Assembly (NCBI GenBank): GCA_016282915.1
Contig: JAEELW010000041.1
Span: 1-37,269, forward strand
Reading direction: 5' to 3'
From: Lachnospiraceae bacterium
GTDB taxonomy: Bacteria; Bacillota; Clostridia; Lachnospirales; Lachnospiraceae
DNA length: 37,269 bases
Positions 9,927-18,208 of the stretch are shown one piece after another (position 1 is the stretch's first letter; each line of letters starts with the position of its first letter). Both the position numbers and the translations under genes were made by a program. The notes beneath the pieces were generated by a model. The model searched no databases and had not been told where the DNA came from. It worked only from the letters and a program-made list of their open reading frames with translations.

Positions 9927-10453
9927 AAACGGAAAGAATACTGGAGACCGAGCGCTGCTATGTCCGGGAGATCACCTTAAAGGATGTCCCCCTGGAGTAT
10001 GAGCTTTACGACAGTCCCCATATGACGGATTTCATCGAACCCCTCTGGGAACCGGAACTGCAGACGGAGTACCAGAGACAGTATATCGAAAAGATCTACG
10101 GGAAATACGGCTACGGCATGTGGGCGGTCTTTGACAAAGTAACAGACCGTCTCATCGGTGAGGCGGGACTGGAACACCGCATCGATGCCAATCGGGAGAA
10201 ATTTCCCTACGACTGGATGTTTGATGAAAAATGTGACGAACTGGGTTTCTGCTTTGCGGAGGATCTGTGGGGACAGGGCTACTGCACGGAAGTCTGCAGG
10301 GCGATCTTAAAGTACGGGATCGAGACCCTGGGGCACAATTGTTTTTTCGCCAGGGCCGAGAAGGAAAACAAAGCCTCCGTAAGGGTACTGGAAAAGCTGG
10401 GCTTTTCGCATTATGAAGGCAGGTATTACCGGCTTATGACGGAAGGTGTTTAA
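9923..10453 (+). CDS. GNAT-family N-acetyltransferase, RimJ/RimL-like
   Basis: The 176-residue length is typical for a single-domain GNAT enzyme, which transfers acetyl from acetyl-CoA to an amine of a small molecule or protein N-terminus. The opening LETERCYVREITLKD matches the RimJ/RimL-type first strand (L.T.RL.LR...DD). Motif A is clear: LGFCFAEDLWGQGYCTE contains the family's WGxGYxTE pyrophosphate-binding turn, followed by ENKASVRVLEKLGF, the usual 'N.aS.rvleKlGF' of motif B. The start is GTG at 9923, overlapping the upstream stop as GTGA, so translation is probably coupled to the giant kinase protein. Substrate unknown. It could be an ordinary metabolic or ribosomal-protein acetyltransferase captured in the operon, or could modify one of the neighbours; the overlap favours a link with the upstream gene. 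Confidence 0.93.
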   Translation: MKTERILETERCYVREITLKDVPLEYELYDSPHMTDFIEPLWEPELQTEYQRQYIEKIYGKYGYGMWAVFDKVTDRLIGEAGLEHRIDANREKFPYDWMFDEKCDELGFCFAEDLWGQGYCTEVCRAILKYGIETLGHNCFFARAEKENKASVRVLEKLGFSHYEGRYYRLMTEGV

Positions 10454-10469
10454 GGAAGAGGGATAGGAA

Positions 10470-10485
10470 CTGCGGGATACCGCAG
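10470..10485 (+). other. Small perfect hairpin in the 61-bp intergenic gap
   Basis: CTGCGG (10470-10475) and CCGCAG (10480-10485) form a perfect 6-bp stem with a GATA loop. An alternative 5-bp stem ATACC/GGTAT around GCA (10477-10489) overlaps it. No T-tract follows, so it is not an intrinsic terminator. It lies about 15 bases before the ribosome binding site of the next gene (10500-10508) and might mark an mRNA processing or translation-tuning element. Function is speculative and the stem is short. Confidence 0.3.
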
Positions 10486-10514
10486 GTATACTTGAGCATA
10501 AGGAGGGGCAATCC

Positions 10515-13500
10515 ATGAAGGAACATGATGAAGAGCAGCTGAAGGATCCGCAGTTACTGAATGACCACAAGACCATCGATGACGAGATGCAGCTGAAAGG
10601 CGACCAACTGGCAGCGAATATGCAGGCATCGATGACACAGCTGAATGAACTGAGCCGGCAGAAAGCGGCACAGGAACAGGCGGAGTATGAAAAGGCAAGG
10701 GATGAGAGCAACCTGGACTATACGCGCCGCCAGGTGAAAAAGCATATGCCCCGGGACCGCAGGGAGATCTATGACAAGAATGACCTTAAGCAGATCCAGA
10801 GCAGGCAGGAACGTATGGTCGTGGATATGGACAGCCTGGGCAAACAGAGCAATTACAGGGCCATGAAGAAGCTTGGGAAGCTTATGGATACCAGGGCCGA
10901 ACTGGACGAGATCAATCTGATCCTGTACCGCTACCATAACGGGGACAGCTTTGCGGAGGATGTCAACAAGCTGGCGGACATCGATACCCAGAATCTCCGC
11001 TTCCGTCAGACCCTTGACCTGGCCCATCTTCTGGTGAACGAGAAATCCAAATCCGATTCCCCGGAGATGAAGGAGCTCAAAGCCGATCTGATCCGGCTTT
11101 CCATGACGCTGGAGAATATGAAGGATGTGACGGTGGACCGTGAAAACATGGTGGAGGTCTCCTCTGCTTTTGAACTTGCGGTAAAGAGCATGGAGCATTA
11201 TCTGGCGATACGTAAGCCGAAGAGCCCCCGGGGGAAGCGGCGTTACAATATGGTGTTTGATGTCTGGAAGTCCCTGTCATTCCAGAATGACCTGATCAAA
11301 CTGGCAAAGGGTTCCGAAGCTGCCGGCCAGCTGGAAGAGGGTACCACTTTCGGACAGATCTTCCATATGACCGAGACCCATGCCAATGATGTAAAGCGTC
11401 AGGATAAGCCGCTTCAGGATCTGTATGGCCCCATACAGCTGAGCAGGGAAGGACGCGAGGTGGCCAAAGTCTTCCGGGAAGGCTTTGATTTCTCGGAGAA
11501 GTTTTCACAGCCGGGTATCAGGGAAGCCACCAGGAAAGCGGAATGCGCAAAAACCATGGCCTTCTATAATGCCCTGAAGAAATTCAAGCCGGGGCAGCTG
11601 CGGGCAGAGTATGTGGAGATCTACGGAAAGACCGTCCGTTTACTGCAGAAAGAAGACAATACCCTTTTCCTTGTGGAGGACGGGCAGCAGTACCGATTGG
11701 ATCATTCGGCGGAGTACCTGAGCAACCATATCGAGGGGGATATCTTCAAAAAAGCATCGGCTTACGGAGATGAGAATATCCTGAAGCTGGCGGAAGAATA
11801 CGGCAGCGCCGGGGATCTGACGACGGGACAGCATCAGAGGCTGCGTGAAAATGTCACGGAGTACCTGTCAAAGCGTCTGGGGATACAGAAGGACGTTTTC
11901 ACCACCATCCTCCGTACCAATATGACCAACTATACGATACGTCTCTTACGTGGAGAGATGACGGAGGACGAGGTCAGACAGGCCATACAGAACAATGTCA
12001 AATCCGAAAACCTGATCAACGGTATGGAGATGACAGAGCTTCTGGAGATCAACGAGCACCGGCAGGGCCTGATGCAGGACAAGGTCCGTACCATGTACGA
12101 GATCGAAAACCGGATCGAACGCAACGACTGGAGCGAGGAAGAAAAGGCGGTCCAGAACCTGATGGCGGATTTTGTCTATACCGAGGATACCTTTATCATG
12201 GATAAAAACGCCGACCAGCCGGAAGAGTATCTGCGCACTGTCCTTTTAAAAAATTCCGGGGCCATCGCTACGCTGATCAAGCAGGGGAAGGATGCGGATA
12301 ATGACCTGATCAGCGACATCTTTAAGAAGATGTCCCTTGACGAAGTGAAAGGCGCGACGCAGACAAGCTTTGAACGGGTCATCGCTTTCGGACTCCGGGA
12401 TATCACTTCCTTTTTGGGGGCGGAAACGGATCTGAACCGTTCCGTGGATGAGATCAAAGCACAGATCGAGACGAAACTGAATGATCGGAATCTCGTGCCG
12501 TTAAACCTTAAGCTGAAACAGCTTGCCACGGATGTGAACAAGAGCATTGATAATGCCTGCAACATCATGCAGGACAACGTGAGCGAGATGACGGACAGCA
12601 TCTTTGACAAAACCGAGAAGGATGAAGAGACCAGTCTGAAAGCGATCATGGAGAATGCCTGCCGCAGTGAAAAAGGACAGGGTCTCTTTACCAGAACGGT
12701 CTTTAAAAACTATTTCCGTTCCATGTCCGCCATCGACAAGCGGAGCATGCTTTCTTCCGTTCTCCGTTTGTCCACTAAGGTGGATTATCAGGAACCCTCC
12801 GATCAGGAGCTGCTCAGGGATATCCGCGAACGTAAGCTTGCGAAATACCCGAGCCTGGCGGTCGAACGGAATCTTGATGCACAGCCGCTGACGCACCAGG
12901 AAAGAGAGCAGCTTGACGCATACCGGGCCGAGAAGAAACGGCTGAAGGTGGGGGCAAACTACCTGGCGGGACTGATCCGCGGGGCAGGTCCCCTGTTCCA
13001 GAAGATGCTCCAGGGGCTTCCGGAAGAGTCGCTTCCCGTGGAGATCCGTAAGGCCATGAGCGATGTGAAGGCAAGACTGGCGCCCATTCCGGAGCGTGTG
13101 GTAAAGGCACAGCTTCTGGGCCTGATCGAGGGCTCCGGTGGGGCCGTAACGAAGATCGATGTGGAAAAGAGCCTGGGGGCTGCTACCGTGGGCGAGACCT
13201 TCCGCTGCCGGATCTACGGCCCGAACCTGCCGGTGGAGGGCAGGCCCGTTGTGATCAAGCTGCTTCGTTCCGATGTCCAGAACCGCATGAAACGTGAGGA
13301 AAAGGTGATGCTGGACTGCGCAAAGCAGTCGGATGAAAGCAACGGCATGTATGAGACCTATAAGGGACAGCTTTCGAATTTCTACGCGGAGCTGAACTTT
13401 ACAAAAGAAGCCGAGAATGTGGTGGAACTCGGAAAGGTATACAGGGGAAAGAAAACGAACGTAAAGATCGTGGAACTGAACCAGCTCTTCAACGCCACCA

Positions 13501-15425
13501 CCAACTGCCTGATCGAGGAAGAGGCAGAGGGGGATACCCTGGACGCCATCCTAAGGAAGATGGCAAGAATTCGGGAAGAGATGAGGAGCGTATTTAAAAA
13601 TGTAAGCGAGGTAGGATTTAACAAGGAGAATATTCAAAAGACCAAAGAGTGGAGGGACAGATTTGTCGATGAGGCAAACAAGCTCATAAAGCAGAGGGAT
13701 CTGGTGGCGGACATGTGCAATATCTGGGTGGATGAAGCGATCTTCAAATCCGGGTATTATCATGCAGATCTTCATGCCGGAAACATCATGGTATCGAAGG
13801 ATAAGGCGACCATGATCGATTTCGGGAACGCGGCAAAGTTCGACGCGAACCAGCAGGACTGCATCACGCGTATGACCGCAGCTGCCGGAATGGGGAATGC
13901 CGCAGGCTTTTTCGCGGCCTTTAATGACCTGCTCTTAAAGAAAAATGAGGAAGACAAAACAGAGGAAGACCTTGCTTTTGAGCAGTTCTATGATGAGGAT
14001 AAGAGAGCCGAAGTCCTTCAGGAATTTGAAAAAATCATGGATATGGGTGATGAGAAGCAGGCCGGAGAGCGTATCTCCTGCGCCCTGATCAAGGCCCAGG
14101 AACTGGGGATCAAGCTTCCGCCGGCGATCTACAATTTCTCCCAGGGACAGCTGCGCCTGCAGAAATCCATTAATGACATCAATGATATGGTCGAGAACCT
14201 GAAGAAGGACATTGACTGGCTGGATAATATCCATACAAACTATGAAGACGCGGATCCGGTCAACTACATCCAGAATGTGGTGGCAAAACAGATCCGGGAT
14301 GCGGTGGACCAGAAGAAGGAACTGCCGGACCGGAAAGCGGTCTTTGAGTCTTATATCAATATGCTTGAACCGGTGAATAAGGAAGACTTCGTGAAGGGGA
14401 TCCTGGATAATACCCATAAGGATGCACAGCTGGATAAGGGTATCGCGGAGATCGATAAACGGAAGGAATTCGACCGGAAATATTTAAACGGTATCATGGG
14501 TATTTCGGAAGCCCTGAAAACGGACGAGACCATGGAACAAGATGAGGAAGGCAACGAGATCATGGTGGAGCCGGATTATGAGCAGTACCGTGTGGCCTGG
14601 GAGGATTATAAGGCAAAGTGGCGTGACAAAAAAGGGTCACCCGAGCAGATCAATGCCGGAAGGGATGCTATCGTCACAATGCAGCCCATGGATGTCAAGG
14701 CACCGGTATATCAGCTTTTCGGCGGCTTTGCCCGCCTTTCGGGGCAGCTGATGAACGCGCTGGAAGCTTTTGATGAAGAGGCGGTGGAGGATGTGCTCAA
14801 GGCATATTTTGAAGAAATCCCTCTTTGTAAACAGCTGGAAGCAAAAGTGAAGGAACTGCGTTCCCTGCAGGACCGCAAGAAACTGAATGATAACAAAAAG
14901 CAGCAGCTTACGGACGAGATCTATGAGCTGTATACCGGTGTGCAGAAGATCCGTGTACGGAATAATCCTCTGTCGAAGGCGGTCGGTGTCATGCTGGAAA
15001 ACGCACTGAATTATGAGAGCGTGGAAAAGCAGATGCAGATGCTGTTTGAAGACCAGACACCTACGAAGGTCATGGTAGACGGAAAGGAAGAAGAGCGGCC
15101 TTCGGGACCGGAGCTGAAAGCGGTATTTCTGGAGTATAAAGATCTCTATATGCAGAACATGGATAAGCAGGGCCTGCTTGCCCAGGATGCACCGGCACAG
15201 GTAAAAGCAAAACTGGATGCACTGAGGGAGAAGCTCTATAAGATCCATCAGGAGATCAGTACCCGCCGCATAAAACAGTTTTATGAGGAGCGCTTTGCAA
15301 AAAAGACGGATATCAAGAGCTATGACTTTACAAAGGTCATGAAGGATGTTGTGAACGCGAACATCTTTAAGTTCGGATTCCGGGTCGGAATGGATATCGT
15401 GGCACAGATCATGAAAAATAGTTAA
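10515..15425 (+). CDS. 1636-aa coiled-coil protein with divergent ABC1/AarF/UbiB-type kinase domain
   Basis: The ATG follows AAGGAGGGG at 10500-10508. The N-terminal 180 residues are helical and charged. About 182-260 holds a module shared with the next gene (SPE at 182, PRGKRRYNM at 238-246). About 815-1160 is an ABC1-type kinase domain: GAGPLFQKMLQGLPE (823-837), SLGAATVGETF (from 886), ATP lysine K915 in VVIKLLRSD, YHADLHAGN with D1085 and N1090, and IDFGNA with D1102. This is closer to classical UbiB (HADxHxGN, DFG) than the 2376-aa paralogue. Block order and spacing before the kinase match that paralogue, so the two descend from one ancestor. The rest, to 1636, is helical and K/E-rich. 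No signal peptide or membrane helices are seen. I infer a soluble kinase or ATPase with unknown target; membership of the ABC1 superfamily is well supported, the pathway is not. Confidence 0.93.
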   Translation: MKEHDEEQLKDPQLLNDHKTIDDEMQLKGDQLAANMQASMTQLNELSRQKAAQEQAEYEKARDESNLDYTRRQVKKHMPRDRREIYDKNDLKQIQSRQERMVVDMDSLGKQSNYRAMKKLGKLMDTRAELDEINLILYRYHNGDSFAEDVNKLADIDTQNLRFRQTLDLAHLLVNEKSKSDSPEMKELKADLIRLSMTLENMKDVTVDRENMVEVSSAFELAVKSMEHYLAIRKPKSPRGKRRYNMVFDVWKSLSFQNDLIKLAKGSEAAGQLEEGTTFGQIFHMTETHANDVKRQDKPLQDLYGPIQLSREGREVAKVFREGFDFSEKFSQPGIREATRKAECAKTMAFYNALKKFKPGQLRAEYVEIYGKTVRLLQKEDNTLFLVEDGQQYRLDHSAEYLSNHIEGDIFKKASAYGDENILKLAEEYGSAGDLTTGQHQRLRENVTEYLSKRLGIQKDVFTTILRTNMTNYTIRLLRGEMTEDEVRQAIQNNVKSENLINGMEMTELLEINEHRQGLMQDKVRTMYEIENRIERNDWSEEEKAVQNLMADFVYTEDTFIMDKNADQPEEYLRTVLLKNSGAIATLIKQGKDADNDLISDIFKKMSLDEVKGATQTSFERVIAFGLRDITSFLGAETDLNRSVDEIKAQIETKLNDRNLVPLNLKLKQLATDVNKSIDNACNIMQDNVSEMTDSIFDKTEKDEETSLKAIMENACRSEKGQGLFTRTVFKNYFRSMSAIDKRSMLSSVLRLSTKVDYQEPSDQELLRDIRERKLAKYPSLAVERNLDAQPLTHQEREQLDAYRAEKKRLKVGANYLAGLIRGAGPLFQKMLQGLPEESLPVEIRKAMSDVKARLAPIPERVVKAQLLGLIEGSGGAVTKIDVEKSLGAATVGETFRCRIYGPNLPVEGRPVVIKLLRSDVQNRMKREEKVMLDCAKQSDESNGMYETYKGQLSNFYAELNFTKEAENVVELGKVYRGKKTNVKIVELNQLFNATTNCLIEEEAEGDTLDAILRKMARIREEMRSVFKNVSEVGFNKENIQKTKEWRDRFVDEANKLIKQRDLVADMCNIWVDEAIFKSGYYHADLHAGNIMVSKDKATMIDFGNAAKFDANQQDCITRMTAAAGMGNAAGFFAAFNDLLLKKNEEDKTEEDLAFEQFYDEDKRAEVLQEFEKIMDMGDEKQAGERISCALIKAQELGIKLPPAIYNFSQGQLRLQKSINDINDMVENLKKDIDWLDNIHTNYEDADPVNYIQNVVAKQIRDAVDQKKELPDRKAVFESYINMLEPVNKEDFVKGILDNTHKDAQLDKGIAEIDKRKEFDRKYLNGIMGISEALKTDETMEQDEEGNEIMVEPDYEQYRVAWEDYKAKWRDKKGSPEQINAGRDAIVTMQPMDVKAPVYQLFGGFARLSGQLMNALEAFDEEAVEDVLKAYFEEIPLCKQLEAKVKELRSLQDRKKLNDNKKQQLTDEIYELYTGVQKIRVRNNPLSKAVGVMLENALNYESVEKQMQMLFEDQTPTKVMVDGKEEERPSGPELKAVFLEYKDLYMQNMDKQGLLAQDAPAQVKAKLDALREKLYKIHQEISTRRIKQFYEERFAKKTDIKSYDFTKVMKDVVNANIFKFGFRVGMDIVAQIMKNS

Positions 15426-15451
15426 ATCTATGGGATAAGGAGGAATGAGCA

Positions 15452-16930
15452 ATGGATTTTAAGCTGGACAGGGAAGAAAAAAGGCTGAAAGAGTACGAGC
15501 TGAATGTGCAGCGGGAAGAAGGAAAGGAGACGACAGACCTGGGATACCGGGACATGAACAAGCGTTTCCTGAACCTGGAACAGCAGACTATGTTTTCGCC
15601 TGAGGCATGGGAAGAAAAGAAGAAGGCCCATGAGACCAGGAAAGATGAACTGGAAAAGAAATGGCACAGGCTCACCGAGGACAGGAAAAAAGAACTGGAC
15701 AAGTCCGGGAATAAGAACTTCAGTGATAAGGAAGCGGGCTACTATGAAAACTTCAGCTTAAAAGAGATGGAAGTCTTTTTAAAGAACAGTGACCGTGGAG
15801 GGAATTCGCCGGAGTTTAACAGTGTGGCAACGGATCTGGAACTCTATAATGTGATCAGCGATCAGGGGGATACCTTTGAACTGATCAATCTTCTCTCTCG
15901 GCTGAAAGAAAGCTGTGATGAATATATCCGCACCAGGACTACCTATCGTACGCCCAAGGGGAAAAGAAGGCGGGCGATGATACTGCAGGTACAGTCAAAG
16001 GTGGAGTCGCTTTTAAACGATACCTACGGATCCATCACCGCGGATGCCGGCGAAGCTTACAAGGAGTTCAGCGCCGTAAAGGACGATGAGAATACGGAAG
16101 AGAAAAAAGCCGTGGTGGAAAAGGCTTGCAAGACCCAGTTTAACCAGATCTTCCAGGATCTGTCCGAAAACAAAGTGCTCACGAAAGAACAAAGGCAGAC
16201 GGCGGATGACCATATGAAAGAGATCCTGCATAGCCTGAAGGATCAGAGTGCGGATAAGAACCAGTCTCCGAACCTGTCCACCAGACTGTTCAATGCCATC
16301 GGCTGGGCAGCACATAAGCCCCGGCTTGTCCGCAGTTTCGAAGATGAGAAAAAGAAATCGCCCCTGGGGATCAAGATGTACCATTCCATCAATCCCTATG
16401 GCGAAATGAAGGATGCGGAGATACTGGGAGAACAGCTGAAGGGTGAACTGGGACAAAACAGCCGCCAGTATTACAGTGCCGGAAATTACGGGAAAGGAAC
16501 CTATACCGCGGTAAGATCAAAGCTTACCGAGGATAGAAGCAAAGAGGAAAAAGACCGGATCGATAAAAAGGCAAGCAACCACAGCTGGGAATTCGGTGAC
16601 AAGGTGGGGGCGGTCCAGTTTACCATGATGCTGAATGAAAATGCCAGGATCATCAACTTCACAGATGCAATAAGCCTGGTCAAAGAATTCAAGGCAAAAT
16701 ATCCGCAAACCTATCAGGCATTTCGTGAGCTGGAGATCCGGGAAGGATACGGATATGCGGAGGAACCGGCCATAACGGCGCTCCTTGCGTTTTACGGATA
16801 TAATACGCTGCGGTTTATGAGCGGCTGCGGACCGGATATCGATTACTATATCACGACGGACCGAAAGGCGTTTTCGATCAACGATAATACTCAGATGATG
16901 AGAACGGAAAAAGGTTTTGAAGCTTATTGA
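15452..16930 (+). CDS. Helical protein with C-terminal PARP-like ADP-ribosyltransferase candidate domain
   Basis: 492 residues; the ATG sits 8 bases after AAGGAGG (15437-15443). Residues 1-110 are a charged coil. About 119-190 repeats the module of the upstream 1636-aa protein (SPE at 119, PKGKRR at 168-173). The C-terminal 190 residues are different: YHS with H311; a YYSAGNYGKGTYTA segment (340-353) that resembles the GKGIYFA loop of PARPs, giving Y351; a GAVQFTMMLNENARII strand; and DIDYYITTDRKAFSI with D464 where PARP-like enzymes carry the third catalytic residue. This H-Y-D order fits the H-Y-[E/D/Q] class of ADP-ribosyltransferases, which transfer ADP-ribose from NAD. The family call is motif-based inference; it might instead be an inactive fold relative. 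It would act as a toxin, effector or internal modifier. A small acidic protein follows 15 bases downstream. Confidence 0.88.
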   Translation: MDFKLDREEKRLKEYELNVQREEGKETTDLGYRDMNKRFLNLEQQTMFSPEAWEEKKKAHETRKDELEKKWHRLTEDRKKELDKSGNKNFSDKEAGYYENFSLKEMEVFLKNSDRGGNSPEFNSVATDLELYNVISDQGDTFELINLLSRLKESCDEYIRTRTTYRTPKGKRRRAMILQVQSKVESLLNDTYGSITADAGEAYKEFSAVKDDENTEEKKAVVEKACKTQFNQIFQDLSENKVLTKEQRQTADDHMKEILHSLKDQSADKNQSPNLSTRLFNAIGWAAHKPRLVRSFEDEKKKSPLGIKMYHSINPYGEMKDAEILGEQLKGELGQNSRQYYSAGNYGKGTYTAVRSKLTEDRSKEEKDRIDKKASNHSWEFGDKVGAVQFTMMLNENARIINFTDAISLVKEFKAKYPQTYQAFRELEIREGYGYAEEPAITALLAFYGYNTLRFMSGCGPDIDYYITTDRKAFSINDNTQMMRTEKGFEAY

Positions 16931-16945
16931 TAAAAGGAGGAGACC

Positions 16946-17230
16946 ATGAAAGAACTGACGATGGGAGAAGAAAGATTTTTAAGCGAATCGGCGGACGCCT
17001 GGAAGATGGAGATTTACGCAAAGAGTGAAGGAGAGCTTTCCGATGCATTAAAGGAAAAGATCAACGGTATGGCCAAGGCCTATGTGGAGGCTTTTACGGC
17101 TTTTTACAAAGAGGAAGCCGCCAAAACGGATGAACGGGATACGGATGTACTGCAGGGAGCTTTTGAGGAAAAATACCAAAAGGAGCATCCGGAGTTTTTC
17201 GATATCGACGCGCTGATAAAAGAGGGTTAA
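16946..17230 (+). CDS. Small acidic helical protein, unknown function
   Basis: 94 residues, with an excellent AAGGAGG site at 16934-16940 five bases before the ATG. The product is rich in Glu, Asp, Lys and Ala, predicted all-helical, without cysteine, signal peptide or membrane segment, and I do not recognise a family. It lies 15 bases after the PARP-like protein and 3 bases before the GNAT-like gene, so it is in the same transcript. Size, acidity and position directly behind a possible toxin domain would suit an immunity protein or a dedicated chaperone, but nothing in the sequence proves this. It might also be a free-standing remnant of the helical modules in the neighbouring giants. Confidence 0.82.
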   Translation: MKELTMGEERFLSESADAWKMEIYAKSEGELSDALKEKINGMAKAYVEAFTAFYKEEAAKTDERDTDVLQGAFEEKYQKEHPEFFDIDALIKEG

Positions 17231-17233
17231 GCT

Positions 17234-18046
17234 ATGACGGTTGAGATGATCGAAGGCGGTAATCTGCGGGATTACATGCATCTTCTGGATAATGAGGAGA
17301 TCTATGGCATACGTTCGGGACGGCTGAGCGGGATCGGCGTTTTTGATGAGGACGGGGATCGGCCCATGGGTTTTGCGGTGCTCGAGATCCTGCCCGGATA
17401 TGTGAGCCTGCGCCGTCTGTTCGTGGCCGGCCGCTGCGATAAACGCAGGGTGTCGGAGGAGATCCTGGAAGTGGTGAGGAGCATGCCGAAGAAAGACCGG
17501 CTCCCGGTGTTTTTCTTTGTTACCGGGAACGGCGGGGAAGAACTGCGGCTGATACAGAAGAACGGTTTCCATCTCGATGAGGGAGATTATACCTGTAAGG
17601 AAGTGCTTCTTTCCGGAATGAAGGATATCTATGTGACCGGGATCGAGAACGCCGGGGTATGTATCGATTCCGTTGCGGACGTGACAGATGAGGAACTCTA
17701 TCCTTTCGTGTTCAATTCGCCCCACGATCCCATACTGCAGATCCCCTGGTTTGATATCGACAGGGACCGTTTTGCGGACGGTATCGTATGCAAAAAGAAT
17801 AACAGGGTCACGGCGGTGCTGCTTTTGGAAGAAAATGACGACTATGTGGTCGTGCCCTGGTTCTACGGCACGGATACGATCAGTATAAGCATCTGTCTCG
17901 CCCGCCTGAAGGAGATCTTTTCCCATGATGCGGAAGAGGATGTGACGGTTCATTTTCTTGCTGCGGCAGGAGTAAGAAGCACCGGTCCGGACGACTTTTT
18001 TGAAGAGATCCGGGAACTGCCCATACAGCTCTATAAGATGCGGTAG
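17234..18046 (+). CDS. Tandem GNAT-like protein (degenerate acetyltransferase fold)
   Basis: 270 residues; a weak ribosome site AGAGGG lies 7 bases before the ATG, and the gene begins 3 bases after the upstream stop, so coupling is likely. The N-terminal half reads like a GNAT: a central strand RPMGFAVLEILPGYVSLRRLFV, followed by a helix starting with CDKRRVSEEIL where active enzymes have the R/QxxGxG/A acetyl-CoA loop, then a strand and IQKNGFHLDEG, equivalent to the '..GF...' end of motif B. The loop glycines are missing, so CoA binding is doubtful there. The second half (about 140-270) has another mixed alpha/beta pattern compatible with a second GNAT lobe. Some Firmicutes proteins of this build act as regulators. 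A catalytic role is uncertain. Confidence 0.85.
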   Translation: MTVEMIEGGNLRDYMHLLDNEEIYGIRSGRLSGIGVFDEDGDRPMGFAVLEILPGYVSLRRLFVAGRCDKRRVSEEILEVVRSMPKKDRLPVFFFVTGNGGEELRLIQKNGFHLDEGDYTCKEVLLSGMKDIYVTGIENAGVCIDSVADVTDEELYPFVFNSPHDPILQIPWFDIDRDRFADGIVCKKNNRVTAVLLLEENDDYVVVPWFYGTDTISISICLARLKEIFSHDAEEDVTVHFLAAAGVRSTGPDDFFEEIRELPIQLYKMR

Positions 18047-18208
18047 GGAAGATGGAACCGCAGCAGACGGAAAGAGATCGAAAGCTTTACAGAGCTCCGC
18101 GGAAGGAAAAAGATCCTGCCGGTCCTGATCGAAGGAGAGCCGGAGGATGCCTTCCCGGAGTTTTTTATAATATGGTCTCTGAAGATACTTGGGATTGAGA
18201 AAATGTGA
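18047..18208 (+). pseudogene. Remnant of a TIR domain (C-terminal third only)
   Basis: Directly after the GNAT-like stop, and in the same frame, an open stretch encodes RKEIESFTELRGRKKILPVL followed by IEGEPEDAFPE, ending at TGA 18206-18208. This matches the alpha-D/beta-E part of the TIR domains common in Lachnospiraceae, which read about 'sxWCxxEIexF....grxxILpvLveGeP...FPeeL'. The first two thirds of a TIR domain, including the catalytic Glu region, are absent; there is no start codon or ribosome site, and the reading after FPE diverges. I call it a decayed fragment of a TIR protein (NADase or scaffold in immunity or signalling). Family similarity is from memory of the motif. Confidence 0.6.
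18140..18166 (+). terminator. Possible intrinsic terminator before the signalling operon
   Basis: CCGGAGG (18140-18146) can pair with CCT (18150-18152) and CCGG (18155-18158) around an ATG loop with a 2-base bulge. Six Ts follow at 18161-18166. The stem is imperfect and overlaps the TIR remnant, so this is a weak candidate. Its place just upstream of a good promoter makes a transcript boundary plausible. Confidence 0.35.

Noticed and set aside
2796-15425. Quinone-biosynthesis role for the UbiB-like proteins
   Set aside because: No quinone genes nearby, no C-terminal membrane helices, several-fold greater length, and the inferred fermentative Clostridia host usually lacks respiratory quinones.
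14637-15452. 271-codon minus-strand frame
   Set aside because: Antisense shadow of the 1636-aa kinase protein with the same biased composition.
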